Origin: Holophagaceae bacterium
GTDB lineage: Bacteria; Acidobacteriota; Holophagae; Holophagales; Holophagaceae
Length of the DNA: 64,000 nt
Reading direction: 5' to 3'
Assembly (NCBI GenBank): GCA_016720465.1
Contig: JADKKO010000004.1
Location: forward strand, 930,001-994,000
Shown piece after piece: positions 17,386 through 26,024 of this stretch. The translations under genes and the position numbers were made by a program. How positions within the stretch are numbered: the first letter of the stretch is position 1; each line of letters starts with the position of its first letter. A model generated the notes under the pieces. It saw only the letters and a list, made by a program, of their open reading frames with translations. It was not told the origin of the DNA and made no database searches.

Positions 17386-17745
17386 ATGGCCCGAGTTTTC
17401 ACCCTGGAGGAAGCCAAAGCATTGATGCCCGCGGTGCGGTCCATGACCGCCCCGGTGTTTCAACTGGCGGCCAGCCTCGCGGAGGAGTTGAGCGAACTCG
17501 AAGAGCAGGACGATGCCCGGGCGGATGCGCTGCGCGACCGGCTGCAGGTCCTGGTGGAGAGCTGGGCCGATGGCATCCGCGATCTCGGGGCCGATGTGAA
17601 GGGCCTCTGGCTCGTGGATTTCGACAGCGGCGACGGCTACTGGTGCTGGGCCTATCCCGAGGAAAACCTCGAGCACTGGCATAGCTACGAGGGCGGTTTC
17701 GGCAGCCGCGTGCCCGTCACCATGAAGCCCGTGCATCAAGCATGA
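17386..17745 (+). CDS. DUF2203-family protein
   Basis: 119 residues. The N-terminal VFTLEEAKALMPAVRSM and the C-terminal GLWLVDFDSGDGYWCWAYPEENLEHWHSY-type pattern (split here into GLWLVDFDSG and YWCWAYPEENLEHWH) are those of the DUF2203 family, a small mostly helical protein. The function is unknown. It overlaps the next gene by four bases (ATGA), which couples it to an alkyltransferase-like DNA repair protein. Confidence 0.82.
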   Translation: MARVFTLEEAKALMPAVRSMTAPVFQLAASLAEELSELEEQDDARADALRDRLQVLVESWADGIRDLGADVKGLWLVDFDSGDGYWCWAYPEENLEHWHSYEGGFGSRVPVTMKPVHQA

Positions 17746-18119
17746 AACGCAATCCTGGAGCCGCCCGGAATCCAGACATGGATGTCGAAGATGGGGATCC
17801 TGGACCGGAATTCCGGGATCTCGTCCTGGCCATGGTCGCGAAAATCCCGAAGGGGCGCCTGGCGAGCTACGGCCAGATCGCGATGCTGGCGGGCTTCCCG
17901 CGCCGTCCCCGGCAGGTGGGCATGGTCCTGCGGGGCCTGCCGGAAAAGACGAAGCTGCCCTGGCATCGCGTGGTGAACAACCAGGGCTATGTGCCCTCCA
18001 AGGGCCGGTGGTGGGGAGCCATGGTCCAGATCGAACGGATCCGCGCCGAAGGCATCGAAGTCGCGAACGACGGCACCTTGGATCTTGAAGCCCATCGCTG
18101 GAGACCGCGGGGATCTTGA
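17742..18119 (+). CDS. Alkyltransferase-like protein (ATL), MGMT homologue lacking the catalytic Cys
   Basis: 125 residues. The conserved DNA-binding domain of O6-alkylguanine-DNA alkyltransferase is present: LVLAMVAKIPKGRLASYGQIA, then RPRQVGMVLRGLP and LPWHRVVNNQG. In true MGMT the last motif is PCHR; here W74 replaces the Cys (PWHR), the hallmark of ATL proteins such as E. coli YbaZ. ATLs flip and cap O6-alkylguanine and hand it to nucleotide excision repair instead of repairing it directly. The N-terminal 20 residues are not conserved; a later start is possible. It is translationally coupled to the DUF2203 gene. Confidence 0.88.
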   Translation: MKRNPGAARNPDMDVEDGDPGPEFRDLVLAMVAKIPKGRLASYGQIAMLAGFPRRPRQVGMVLRGLPEKTKLPWHRVVNNQGYVPSKGRWWGAMVQIERIRAEGIEVANDGTLDLEAHRWRPRGS

Positions 18120-18132
18120 AAATGAAGCCTCA

Positions 18133-18250
18133 AGTCCCAAGTCCCAAGTCTCAAGTCTCAAGTACGGCGCTCCGCGCCGCTGTGGACATCAGAGAAACGG
18201 CCCGTCAGGGCCGTTTCTCGCTTGGGACTTGAGACTTGGGACTTGGGACT
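18133..18250. repeat. Heptamer repeat element with near-perfect 30-bp inverted arms, copy 2
   Basis: The left arm (18133-18162) is a run of AGTCCCA/AGTCTCA heptamers; the right arm (18221-18250) is its reverse complement with one mismatch in 30. The 58-base interior contains an independent perfect stem-loop. The same heptamer element occurs at 13.65 kb. It lies in the gap between the ATL gene and purS and could fold into a long cruciform or hairpin. Confidence 0.88.
18192..18219 (+). terminator. Perfect 12-bp stem, GTCA loop, inside repeat element
   Basis: GAGAAACGGCCC and GGGCCGTTTCTC pair perfectly around a four-base loop. It follows the ATL gene stop by about 70 bases and precedes purS. 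There is no long T tract after it, so as an intrinsic terminator it is only moderately convincing. Confidence 0.5.
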
Positions 18251-18295
18251 GATCAAGCCCCATTTCCGCGATAAAATTTCACCATGGGGGCAATG

Positions 18296-18532
18296 ATGAA
18301 GGTTCGCGTGCTGGTGTCGCTGAAAACGGGGATTCTGGATCCCCAGGGCAAGGCGGTGGAGCAGGGGCTCCACGGCTTCGGATTCCAGGTGGACCACCTC
18401 CGCATCGGCCGCCTGATCGAGATGGAGGTCCCAAGCCTCGATCCGGACGAGGCGCGGGCCCAGGCCCAGGCCATGTGCGACAAGCTGCTGGTGAATCCCG
18501 TCATGGAAAAAGCCACCATCGAGGTGCTCTAG
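18296..18532 (+). CDS. purS: Phosphoribosylformylglycinamidine synthase subunit PurS
   Basis: A 78-residue subunit that bridges PurQ and PurL in the FGAM synthase step of purine synthesis. The sequence MKVRVLVSLKTGILDPQGKA, GFQVDHLRIGRLIEME and MCDKLLVNPVMEKATIEV matches the PurS ferredoxin-like fold. ATG at 18296 is preferred because GGGGG lies at 18286-18290; in-frame ATGs at 18284 and 18293 are alternatives. Its TAG overlaps the purQ GTG by one base. Confidence 0.93.
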   Translation: MKVRVLVSLKTGILDPQGKAVEQGLHGFGFQVDHLRIGRLIEMEVPSLDPDEARAQAQAMCDKLLVNPVMEKATIEVL

Positions 18533-19230
18533 TGCGCGTGGCGGTCCCTGTATTTCCCGGCTCCAACTGCGACCACGACGCCCTGCACGCCTGCGGGGCC
18601 GTGATGGGCTGGGACACCCGGCCCGTATGGCACCAGGAGGCCAGGCTGCCGGAAAGCACAGAGCTGGTCTTCATCCCCGGCGGCTTCAGCTACGGCGACT
18701 ACCTCCGCTGCGGGGCCATCGCGGCGCTCTCGCCCATCATGGAGGACGTCAAGCGCCATGCCGAGAACGGCGGTCTGGTCTTCGGCGTCTGCAACGGTTT
18801 CCAGATCCTTTGCGAGGCGAAGCTGCTGCCCGGCGCTCTGCTGCGCAACGAAAGCCTGCGCTTCATCCACCAGCACGTGCACATCCGCGTGGAGCGCGCC
18901 GGCCTCCCGTTCACCTCGGCCATGAAAGCGGGCCAGGTGATGAAAATCCCCATCGCCCATGCGGAGGGCAACTACACCCTCGATGCCGCTGGACTGGTGG
19001 ATCTGGAAGCGCGGAACGGCGTGGTTTTCCGGTACTGCGACGAGGCAGGGCGGATCGGGGAGGCGCAAACGCCGAACGGCGCGGCCAATGGCATCGCTGG
19101 AATCATCAATGTCCGGGGCAATGTGCTGGGCATGATGCCCCACCCAGAACGGGCCGTGGAGTCCGAAATGGGCGGCACCGATGGGCTTGGAATATTCCGA
19201 AGCTTGGCCGACACTTTGGCAAAAGCCTGA
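18532..19230 (+). CDS. purQ: Phosphoribosylformylglycinamidine synthase subunit PurQ (glutaminase)
   Basis: A 232-residue class I glutamine amidotransferase that supplies ammonia to PurL. GTG at 18532 overlaps the purS stop by one base. The nucleophile is C87 in FGVCNGFQ, and the His/Glu pair is H204/E206 in MPHPERA. FPGSNCDHD and FIPGGFSYGDYLR are typical PurQ segments. purL itself lies 4 kb downstream on the opposite strand, so the three-subunit enzyme is encoded by two transcripts here. Confidence 0.95.
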   Translation: MRVAVPVFPGSNCDHDALHACGAVMGWDTRPVWHQEARLPESTELVFIPGGFSYGDYLRCGAIAALSPIMEDVKRHAENGGLVFGVCNGFQILCEAKLLPGALLRNESLRFIHQHVHIRVERAGLPFTSAMKAGQVMKIPIAHAEGNYTLDAAGLVDLEARNGVVFRYCDEAGRIGEAQTPNGAANGIAGIINVRGNVLGMMPHPERAVESEMGGTDGLGIFRSLADTLAKA

Positions 19231-19324
19231 GCCCATAGAATCGCGAGTGGAAAAAAAGCCTACGAGCGGAGGCGAATTCTGCCATCCTGCCAAGGATGTT
19301 TCACTTTTTATAGCGGTTTTTGCC

Positions 19325-20194
19325 ATGGACACCTTCATCCCCGATCCCAACGATTGCCAGGTCTTCTCGAGCGGGACGCTGCGCCTTGTCGTCCTGAAGC
19401 GGGATCCGATTCCTCCCAAGGCTTTGCCCAGCAAGGATGCGTGGACGCTGATCCTGCCCACCTCTTCGGTGCGCGTGTGCACCGGAGATGGGGACCGCGA
19501 AGAAGGCATCATCCGCCGCGGCGACCTGGCCCTGCTGCTGCCGGGTTTCGGCCACACCCTGAAGCGCCATCAACCCCAGCAGGGTTTCGGATTCACGTCC
19601 CTGGAACTGGAAGGCCCGTTTCCGGAGCCGCTGCTTTCCACCTTCCAGAGCCCGCCCAAGAAATGGCAGGAGCATACCTTCGCCGTGCTGCGCAGCCAAA
19701 GCCTGAAGCAGCTCTTCCACATCTTCATGAGCGAGTTGATGAACCCCGACGGCGTCCAGCTCATGACCCGGGAGCTCTTCCAGATCCTGCTGGGCGCCGA
19801 GCTGGGACGCCTTTCCGAGAAGGAGGACCGGAGCCGGTTCCCCTACCGGCTGAACCGCTCCACGCTCCAGATCGTGTTGGACCACATGGAGGCGCAGATC
19901 GGGCAGCCGAACAGCGTGCCGGAACTGGCCAACATGGCCAAGTGCACGCCGGACCATTTCATCCGGCTGTTCCGCGAAGCCACGGGCACCACGCCGCACC
20001 AGTACTTGATCGAGCGCCGCCTGCAGCGGGCCGTGACCCTGCTGTCCAACGGCGAGCGGCCCTCGGATGTGGCGAAACTGCTCGGCTTCTACGATGCGTC
20101 GGCCTTCACCCGCGCCTTCAAGCACCGCTTCGAAGTGCCCCCCTCGGTCTACGCCAAGGAATCCTACGACCGGCAGTTCCCGAAAAAGGACTGA
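19325..20194 (+). CDS. AraC-family transcriptional regulator
   Basis: 289 residues from ATG at 19325; the frame extends upstream to 19181 but overlaps purQ. The N-terminal two thirds is a cupin-like sensor (TLILPTSSVRVCTGDG, GDLALLLPGFGHTLK). The C-terminal 100 residues form the double helix-turn-helix of AraC proteins: VPELANMAKCTPDHFIRLFREATGTTP-type first helix pair (split across 230-255), then RLQRAVTLLS and DVAKLLGFYDASAFTRAFKHRF. The ligand is unknown. It is convergent with a proline dehydrogenase gene 33 bases away, and regulation of that gene is possible but unproven. Confidence 0.9.
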   Translation: MDTFIPDPNDCQVFSSGTLRLVVLKRDPIPPKALPSKDAWTLILPTSSVRVCTGDGDREEGIIRRGDLALLLPGFGHTLKRHQPQQGFGFTSLELEGPFPEPLLSTFQSPPKKWQEHTFAVLRSQSLKQLFHIFMSELMNPDGVQLMTRELFQILLGAELGRLSEKEDRSRFPYRLNRSTLQIVLDHMEAQIGQPNSVPELANMAKCTPDHFIRLFREATGTTPHQYLIERRLQRAVTLLSNGERPSDVAKLLGFYDASAFTRAFKHRFEVPPSVYAKESYDRQFPKKD

Positions 20195-20227
20195 GAATCG
20201 TGAGGTTTCCGGCCGCCCGGCGCCCGG

Positions 20228-21124
20228 CTACTTCCTGAACATGTTCCTCAGCACATAGGCCGCCATCATGGGGTTGTGGGCCAGGCGGCGCTTCAGATAG
20301 TGGATGGCGAACTTCCACTCCTCGGCGAAGGGCAGGTAGATGCGCATCACTCCGCCGCGCTGGACGATCTCCTTCTGGATCGCGGAGCGCGGGATGCCCA
20401 GGAGCATCTGGAATTCATAGGCATCCTTGGGGCAGCCGCGCTGGTCCAGGTAGTCCATGCACCGGCGGATCAGCGCCTCGTCGTGGGTGGCGATCTCCGG
20501 GTAGTGCCCCTTGTCCAGGAGGAGCTGCACCTGGTCGAAGAGCTTGTCCTTCATGGCAGGCTTGGCGGTGAGGGCGACCTCCGCGGGCTCTGTGTAGATG
20601 CCGATGCAGATGCGCACCTTGCAGGGCTTTTCGTGGAGCGCAAGGATATCGTCCGTGGTCCTGAAGAGCCGGGATTGCAGCACGATGCCGACGTTGTCGA
20701 ACTCCGAGCGCAGGGCCTTGAACATCCGGAGGGTGGCATCCGTGAAGTTGCGGTCTTCCATGTCCACGGTGATGTGCAGCTTGTGGGGTGCCGCCTGGGC
20801 CACGATCCTCCGGATGTTGTCGAGGCAATAGCCTTCGCTGTCATGGATTCCCAACTGGGTGGGTTTGAGGGAGATGGAGGCGTAGGGGCGGTCCTTGAGG
20901 GCCTCGATCATGCGGAAATAGAGTTGGACCGTGGCCTCCACGTCCTCGCGCAGGTGGACCTCCTCCCCCAGCAGATCGACGGTGCTGTAGAGGCCGGAAT
21001 CCTTGAAGAGCTGGTCCGCCTTCCGCACGCCGGTCTCCAGGCCCCTCCCGGCCACGTACGGCGAGGCGAAAAGGCGCACGAGCCTGCCCGGCATCAGGTC
21101 GACCACGGCCCGCTTGAAGTCCAT
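20228..21124 (-). CDS. Proline dehydrogenase, monofunctional
   Basis: A 298-residue FAD enzyme oxidising proline to pyrroline-5-carboxylate. GGAGG stands 5 bases before ATG. The barrel carries ASISLKPTQLG (substrate-side Lys), VDMEDRNFTDATL, VGIVLQSRLFRT, a KVRICIGIY strand where homologues have a K(G)A(Y) segment, IATHDEALI, and the C-terminal YLPFAEEWKFAIHYLKRRLA with paired Arg residues that bind the proline carboxylate. The P5C dehydrogenase half (PutA) is absent, so that step must be encoded elsewhere. Confidence 0.9.
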   Translation of the reverse strand: MDFKRAVVDLMPGRLVRLFASPYVAGRGLETGVRKADQLFKDSGLYSTVDLLGEEVHLREDVEATVQLYFRMIEALKDRPYASISLKPTQLGIHDSEGYCLDNIRRIVAQAAPHKLHITVDMEDRNFTDATLRMFKALRSEFDNVGIVLQSRLFRTTDDILALHEKPCKVRICIGIYTEPAEVALTAKPAMKDKLFDQVQLLLDKGHYPEIATHDEALIRRCMDYLDQRGCPKDAYEFQMLLGIPRSAIQKEIVQRGGVMRIYLPFAEEWKFAIHYLKRRLAHNPMMAAYVLRNMFRK

Positions 21125-21303
21125 TTTTCCTCCGGCATCCGCCCGCTACGCATGAGCTCCAAGGTTAGCCCGCGGCTGGTATGCACGCGATCACGACTCG
21201 ATGGAGAGCAAGGCCGCTGACGGGCACAGCCTCTAGCTTAGCGCCGATCCGGCCCCCGGATGAACGCGAACCGGGCGGGAGCCTTCGGGTCCACAGGTTG
21301 CAT

Positions 21304-22914
21304 TCAGAGCATCACCGTGGACTGGAACCCGGGTGGGCGCCGCGCCTTGGTGGCCTGCTCGAACGCGAAGCCCAGGTTCAAGAGCTTCCGTTCGCTCCAG
21401 GCGCGGCCGAAAAAGGAGAGCCCCACGGGCAGCCCGAAAGCGTGGCCCATGGGCACCGTGAGGTGGGGATAGCCCGCCACCGCCGCGGGGGAGGAACAAC
21501 TGCCCCCGCCCCCGCCGCCATTCACCAGGTCCGTCACGTCCGCCGGATTGCCGGTGGGCGCAAGCAGCGCGTCCAGCCGGTGCTTGTCCATGGCGGCATC
21601 GATGCCTCCAGCTTGGGAAAGCCGTCGGCAGGTCTCCAGGGCTTTGACATAGGCGGGGTCCGCGAGCGGACCCTTGGCATTGGCCTGCTGAAGGATCTGC
21701 TGGCCGAAGTAGAGGAGTTCCCGGTCGGCTTTGGCTTCGTTGAAGGCGATCAGGGTTGTGAGATCCTTCACAGCCCCGCCCCGGGCTGTCAGGTAGGCGT
21801 TGAGGTCCGCCTTGAATTCGTAGAGCAGCACATCGAATTCCGCATCGTCGTAGCCGCTGGTGGAGAGTCCGATGGGGTCGATCAGTTCTGCCCCGGCGGC
21901 CTTGATCGCTTCCAGGGCGGCGGCGAAGGCCTTCGCCAGGTGCGGGTTCGAGCCCATGAAGCTCCGGACCACGCCCAGCCGCGCGCCCTTCAGGCCATCC
22001 GGATCCAGGAGGCGTGTGTAATCCTCCACGGCCTTCCCGCGGGCGGCTTCCGTAGCGGAGTCCTTCGGATCCAGGCCGGCCATGGCGCCCAGGAGCATCG
22101 CCACGTCCCGCACCGTGCGAGCCATGGGCCCCGCCGTATCCTGGCTGTGGGCGATGGGGATGATGCCGCTGCGGCTCACCAGTCCCAGCGTCGGTTTCAG
22201 GCCCACGATGCCGCAGGCGTTGGAGGGGCTCACGATGGAGCCATCGGTCTCGGTGCCCACGGCGGCTGCGCAAAGGCTCGCCGCCACCGCCACCGCCGAA
22301 CCGGAACTGGAACCCGAGGGGTTTCGGTCGAGCGCGTAGGGATTGCGCGTGAGCCCGCCCCGGCCGCTCCATCCGCTGGTGGAGCCCTTCCCCCGGAAGT
22401 TCGCCCACTCGCTGAGATTCGTCTTGCCGAGGATCACCGCACCTGCTTCGCGGAGCTTCTGCACGACAAAGGCATCCGCCTTGGGCGCGGGCGCATCCAT
22501 CAGCGCCAGGGAACCGGCGGTGGTGCGCATCTTGTCGGCGGTGTCGATGTTGTCCTTGATGAGGACGGGAATGCCGTGCAGCGGTCCACGCGGGCCCTTC
22601 TCTTTGCGTTCCCGGTCCAGCGCCGCGGCGATGGCCAGGGCCTCTGGGTTCACTTCGATCACGGAGCGCAGGCTGGGTCCCGACTGGTCGAGGGAGCGGA
22701 TGCGCGCGAGGTAGCCCGCCACCAGCGACTTCGAAGTCCAGCGCCCGGAGGCCAGTCCCGCCTGCAGATCCGCAAGGCTGAGTTCCTCCAGTTTGGGAGC
22801 GCTTTTCCCGCTTGTGCCGCTCAGTAAAGGTGCAGCCACTGTAAACGCGCCCGCCGCCAAGCCGAGGTTCAGGAAATCGCGGCGATCAAGGCCCTGCTCT
22901 GAAGGAATGGCCAT
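21304..22914 (-). CDS. Amidase-signature hydrolase with Tat signal
   Basis: 536 residues from ATG at 22914 (GGAG upstream); the frame is open for 16 more codons. The N-terminus has a twin-arginine signal (RRDFLNLGLAAGAFTVAAPLL). The amidase Ser-cisSer-Lys triad is visible: Lys in GIPVLIKDNID, the serine-rich SGSSSGSAVAVAA, and TETDGSIVSPSN carrying the nucleophile. The C-terminus (YPHLTVPMGHAFGLPVGLSF) is typical. It probably hydrolyses an amide in the periplasm; such enzymes act on diverse substrates from peptide amides to aryl amides and I cannot choose among them. It stands alone between proline dehydrogenase and a small membrane gene. Confidence 0.9.
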   Translation of the reverse strand: MAIPSEQGLDRRDFLNLGLAAGAFTVAAPLLSGTSGKSAPKLEELSLADLQAGLASGRWTSKSLVAGYLARIRSLDQSGPSLRSVIEVNPEALAIAAALDRERKEKGPRGPLHGIPVLIKDNIDTADKMRTTAGSLALMDAPAPKADAFVVQKLREAGAVILGKTNLSEWANFRGKGSTSGWSGRGGLTRNPYALDRNPSGSSSGSAVAVAASLCAAAVGTETDGSIVSPSNACGIVGLKPTLGLVSRSGIIPIAHSQDTAGPMARTVRDVAMLLGAMAGLDPKDSATEAARGKAVEDYTRLLDPDGLKGARLGVVRSFMGSNPHLAKAFAAALEAIKAAGAELIDPIGLSTSGYDDAEFDVLLYEFKADLNAYLTARGGAVKDLTTLIAFNEAKADRELLYFGQQILQQANAKGPLADPAYVKALETCRRLSQAGGIDAAMDKHRLDALLAPTGNPADVTDLVNGGGGGGSCSSPAAVAGYPHLTVPMGHAFGLPVGLSFFGRAWSERKLLNLGFAFEQATKARRPPGFQSTVML

Positions 22915-23055
22915 GGGAGGCTCCGGGATATTCCGAGAGCATACATCCAGGCCCGGAACCATTCACCGATGCAGGAGGACCCTCCACCGATCCTTCCTGG
23001 ACACGGGCTCCTGACGCCCCCAGCTTGGATTCCGGGTATTTTTCCGGAGGTGGCC

Positions 23056-23250
23056 ATGGTCAAGTTCCTGCTCTGGTGCATCCTGCTGGTGCTGTGCTGG
23101 CCCCTGGCCCTGCTGGCACTGGTGCTCTATCCCTTCATCTGGCTGCTGCTCCTGCCCTTCCGCCTCGTGGGCCTGACCGTGAACGGGCTGCTGGCATTTG
23201 TTCAGGCGCTATTCCTGTTGCCGGCGCGGCTGCTGGGCGCAAAGTCCTGA
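23056..23250 (+). CDS. Small hydrophobic membrane protein
   Basis: 64 residues, ATG at 23056 with GGAGG 5 bases upstream. Almost the entire chain is hydrophobic (KFLLWCILLVLCWPLALLAL, then FIWLLLLPFRLVGLTVNGLLAF), consistent with two membrane helices. No family recognised. The stop codon directly abuts the purL stop codon on the opposite strand with no spacer. Confidence 0.6.
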   Translation: MVKFLLWCILLVLCWPLALLALVLYPFIWLLLLPFRLVGLTVNGLLAFVQALFLLPARLLGAKS

Positions 23251-25536
23251 TCAGCCCAGCGCGCCCTCCAGCGCACTGGCGTGGATTTTCCTCAAGTCCG
23301 CGGCATCGGCGTCCAGGATGGGCTGGCCGTCCACGGCCACGGTGACACGCGCGCCGCCGGTGGTGCCAAGCTTGGCGACGGGCACGCGATGGGTGTCGCA
23401 GATGGCCTTGAGCGCGCTTTCGCCTTCGCCGCTGACGGTGACGACGATGCGCCCTGCGGTTTCGCCGAAGAGCAGGCTGTCCAGGCGCAGATCGCGCTTC
23501 GAGAACATCAATTGGCAGCCCATCCCGCCGCCGAAAGCGGATTCGAGGATAGCCGTGAGCAGGCCGCCCTCCGAGGTGTCGTGGGCGCTATGGATGAGGC
23601 CCAGGCGGATGCCCTCCCGCACGCAGGCCTGGAGCCGGAATTCATCGTCCAGGCGCAGTTCCGGGCAGGGGCCAAAGACCTTGCCCGTGCGCAGTTTCAG
23701 GTACTCGCTGCCACCCAGTTCATCCCGGGTCTCGCCCATTAAAAAGATGCCATCGAAGGGTGCGCGGAAGGCGGAACCGCAGAACCGGTTTCCCACTTGG
23801 GAGAGCGCGGTGGCGTCTGGCGCGTTCACATCCACGGGCAGCGCCACGTCTTCGATGAGGCCCACCGCGGCGATCATGGGCGTAGGGAAGATGCTCACGC
23901 CCTCGGTGTCGTTGTAGAGGCTGACGTTGCCGCTGACGACAGGTGCGTTCAACGCGAGGCAGGCCTGGCGGATGCCCAGGCAGCCCTGCTCGAAGGCCCA
24001 CATGTTTTCGGCCTTCTCGGGATTGCCGTAGTTGAGGCAATCGCTGAGGCCGATGGGCTCCGCTCCCACGCAGGAAAGGTTGCGGCATGCCTCCGCCACC
24101 GCATGGGCCGCCCCCCAGAAAGGATCGAGAAAGGCGAAGCGCGCATTGCAGTCGCTCTTCATGGCCACGGCCTTGCCGGTGCCCTTGATGCGGATCAGGC
24201 CCGCATCGCCCGCGCCCTGGGGCAGCAATGTATTGCCCCGCACGGTGCCATCGTACTGCTCGAAGATCCAATGCTTGGAGGCGATGGTGGGCTGCGCCAG
24301 CAGCTTCCGCAGCGTTCCTTCCACGTCATCGGGATTCAGGTCTTCGGGCATGGGCGCGGCGCTAACGGCATCCAGGTAGGCGGGACGGGCGCGGGGCCGG
24401 TCATATTTGGGCGCAGCGTCCGAGAGCGGCTGGATGGGCAGATCGATGACCTTTTCGCCATGCCAGGTGCCGATGAAGCGACCGCTGTCCGTGACCTCGC
24501 CCACCACTACGGCGTCCAGGCCCCATTTGTGGAGCACGGCGATGATCTTGTCCTCGCATCCCGGTCTCGCCACCAGCAGCATGCGCTCCTGGGATTCCGA
24601 CAGCATCAGCTCGAAGGGCGTCATGCCCTCCTCTCGCATGGGAACCTGGTCCAGCCGCAATTCCAGACCGGTTCCGGCCCTGGAAGCCATTTCGAAGGAG
24701 CTGGAGGTGAGGCCCGCGGCGCCCATGTCCTGGATGCCGATGACCCAGTCGGTTTCGAAGATTTCCAAGCAGGCTTCCAGCAATAGCTTTTCGGTGAAGG
24801 GATCGCCCACCTGCACCGTGGGGCGCTTTTCCTCGCTGCCCTCGCCGAATTCCGCCGAGGCCATGGACGCGCCGTGGATGCCATCGCGGCCGGTCTTGGA
24901 GCCGATGTACATCATCTTGTTGCCCACGCCGGACGCGAAGCCCTTGAAGATCTTGTCCGTTTTCAAAACGCCCAGCGTGAAGGCGTTCACCAGGATGTTG
25001 CCGTTGTAGCAGGCGTCGAAGCCCACGTCGCCGCCGAGCATGGCGATGCCCATGCAGTTGCCATAGCCCGAGATGCCCGCCGCCACGCCCTTCACGAGGC
25101 CCTTCATGCGCGGCGCATCGATCTCACCGAAGCGCAGGGAATTCAAGTTCGCCAGGGGCCGTGCGCCCATGGTGAACACGTCGCGCAGGATGCCGCCCAC
25201 GCCCGTGGCCGCGCCCTGGTAGGGCTCGATGAAGCTCGGATGGTTGTGGCTCTCCATCTTGAAGGCCACCGCCCAGCCGTCGCCGATATCCACCACGCCT
25301 GCGTTCTCGCCGGGCCCCTGGATCACGCGGGGGCCTTCGGTGGGCAAATTCTTGAGGTGGATGCGGCTGCTTTTATAGGAGCAATGCTCGCTCCACATGG
25401 CGCTGAAGATGCCGAGTTCCGGGTAGGTCGGCGTGCGGCCCCCCAGCAGGCGCAGCGCGACCTGCCATTCCTCCCGGCTCAGGCCCAATTGGAGGGCCAG
25501 GGATTCGTTCACCACAGGTTCGGTCAGAGTGGACAC
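23251..25536 (-). CDS. purL: Phosphoribosylformylglycinamidine synthase subunit PurL
   Basis: 761 residues, the small PurL type that needs PurS and PurQ. GTG start with GAGG 5 bases upstream. Recognisable segments: LGRTPTYPELGIFSAMWSEHC-type N-terminus (here with GGRTPTYPELG and WSEHCSYKSSR), FKMESHNHPS, GAATGVGGILRDVF, DLPIQPLSDAAPKYDRP, and LSDCLNYGNPEKAENMW. It catalyses ATP-dependent amidination of FGAR. Codon use and GC look like the neighbours. It faces purSQ from the opposite strand 4 kb away. Confidence 0.96.
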   Translation of the reverse strand: MSTLTEPVVNESLALQLGLSREEWQVALRLLGGRTPTYPELGIFSAMWSEHCSYKSSRIHLKNLPTEGPRVIQGPGENAGVVDIGDGWAVAFKMESHNHPSFIEPYQGAATGVGGILRDVFTMGARPLANLNSLRFGEIDAPRMKGLVKGVAAGISGYGNCMGIAMLGGDVGFDACYNGNILVNAFTLGVLKTDKIFKGFASGVGNKMMYIGSKTGRDGIHGASMASAEFGEGSEEKRPTVQVGDPFTEKLLLEACLEIFETDWVIGIQDMGAAGLTSSSFEMASRAGTGLELRLDQVPMREEGMTPFELMLSESQERMLLVARPGCEDKIIAVLHKWGLDAVVVGEVTDSGRFIGTWHGEKVIDLPIQPLSDAAPKYDRPRARPAYLDAVSAAPMPEDLNPDDVEGTLRKLLAQPTIASKHWIFEQYDGTVRGNTLLPQGAGDAGLIRIKGTGKAVAMKSDCNARFAFLDPFWGAAHAVAEACRNLSCVGAEPIGLSDCLNYGNPEKAENMWAFEQGCLGIRQACLALNAPVVSGNVSLYNDTEGVSIFPTPMIAAVGLIEDVALPVDVNAPDATALSQVGNRFCGSAFRAPFDGIFLMGETRDELGGSEYLKLRTGKVFGPCPELRLDDEFRLQACVREGIRLGLIHSAHDTSEGGLLTAILESAFGGGMGCQLMFSKRDLRLDSLLFGETAGRIVVTVSGEGESALKAICDTHRVPVAKLGTTGGARVTVAVDGQPILDADAADLRKIHASALEGALG

Positions 25537-25560
25537 GGAGACCTCAATAAATAAAAGCGA

Positions 25561-25599
25561 CTACGCGGAGGGCAGCGGAGGAGCGGAGGGAAGCGGAGA
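25561..25599 (+). repeat. Left arm of 39-bp inverted repeat around GxxExxY gene
   Basis: A GCGGAGG-rich arm starting CTACGCGGAGGGCAGCGG. Its reverse complement matches 26005-26043 at 35 of 39 positions by my alignment. Within the arm the word GCGGAG occurs four times. Confidence 0.85.
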
Positions 25600-25613
25600 A
25601 AAACTAAAACAAG

Positions 25614-26024
25614 TCAAGAAAACATGGGGTTCAGGATGCGCTTGATGCCGTGGTCTTTCAGCGGCCAGGACCAGAAATTCAAAATGAGGCCTAAGCGGAG
25701 ATTCCTGAATCTAAGGTAGGTCAAGAGCTGGGCTTCATGAACGGGAAGAATCATCTCGATGGTTTTTAGTTCGAGGAGCACAGAATCATTCACCACGGCA
25801 TCCAACCGATAGGCGTTGGGCAGAACCATGGATTCGTATCGGATCTCTAATGGGACTTGGGTTTCGACTTTCAGACCCGCGTGCCGTAACTCATAGGCTA
25901 AACATGCTTCGTAGGCGGATTCGAGAAGCCCATTGCCAAGCGAACGCTGAACCTTGATGGCCGCTCCGATGATCGTCCCAGTGAGTTCCTCCTCTTCTAA
26001 GAACCCTCCGCTTCCCTCCGCCAC
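25614..26024 (-). CDS. GxxExxY-family protein (PD-(D/E)XK-like)
   Basis: 136 residues. The name-giving motif is visible as LGNGLLESAYEACLAYEL, followed by YRLDAVVNDSVLLELKTIE, which looks like the D...ExK core of a PD-(D/E)XK nuclease fold, and a conserved C-terminal QLLTYLRFRNLRLGLILNF. The family is widespread and multi-copy in some genomes; its biochemical role is not established to my knowledge. The only plausible start, GTG at 26024, lies inside the right-hand inverted repeat, so the repeat supplies the first codons (MAEGSGG). The gene with its two repeats looks like a small transposable or recombining unit. Confidence 0.85.
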   Translation of the reverse strand: MAEGSGGFLEEEELTGTIIGAAIKVQRSLGNGLLESAYEACLAYELRHAGLKVETQVPLEIRYESMVLPNAYRLDAVVNDSVLLELKTIEMILPVHEAQLLTYLRFRNLRLGLILNFWSWPLKDHGIKRILNPMFS

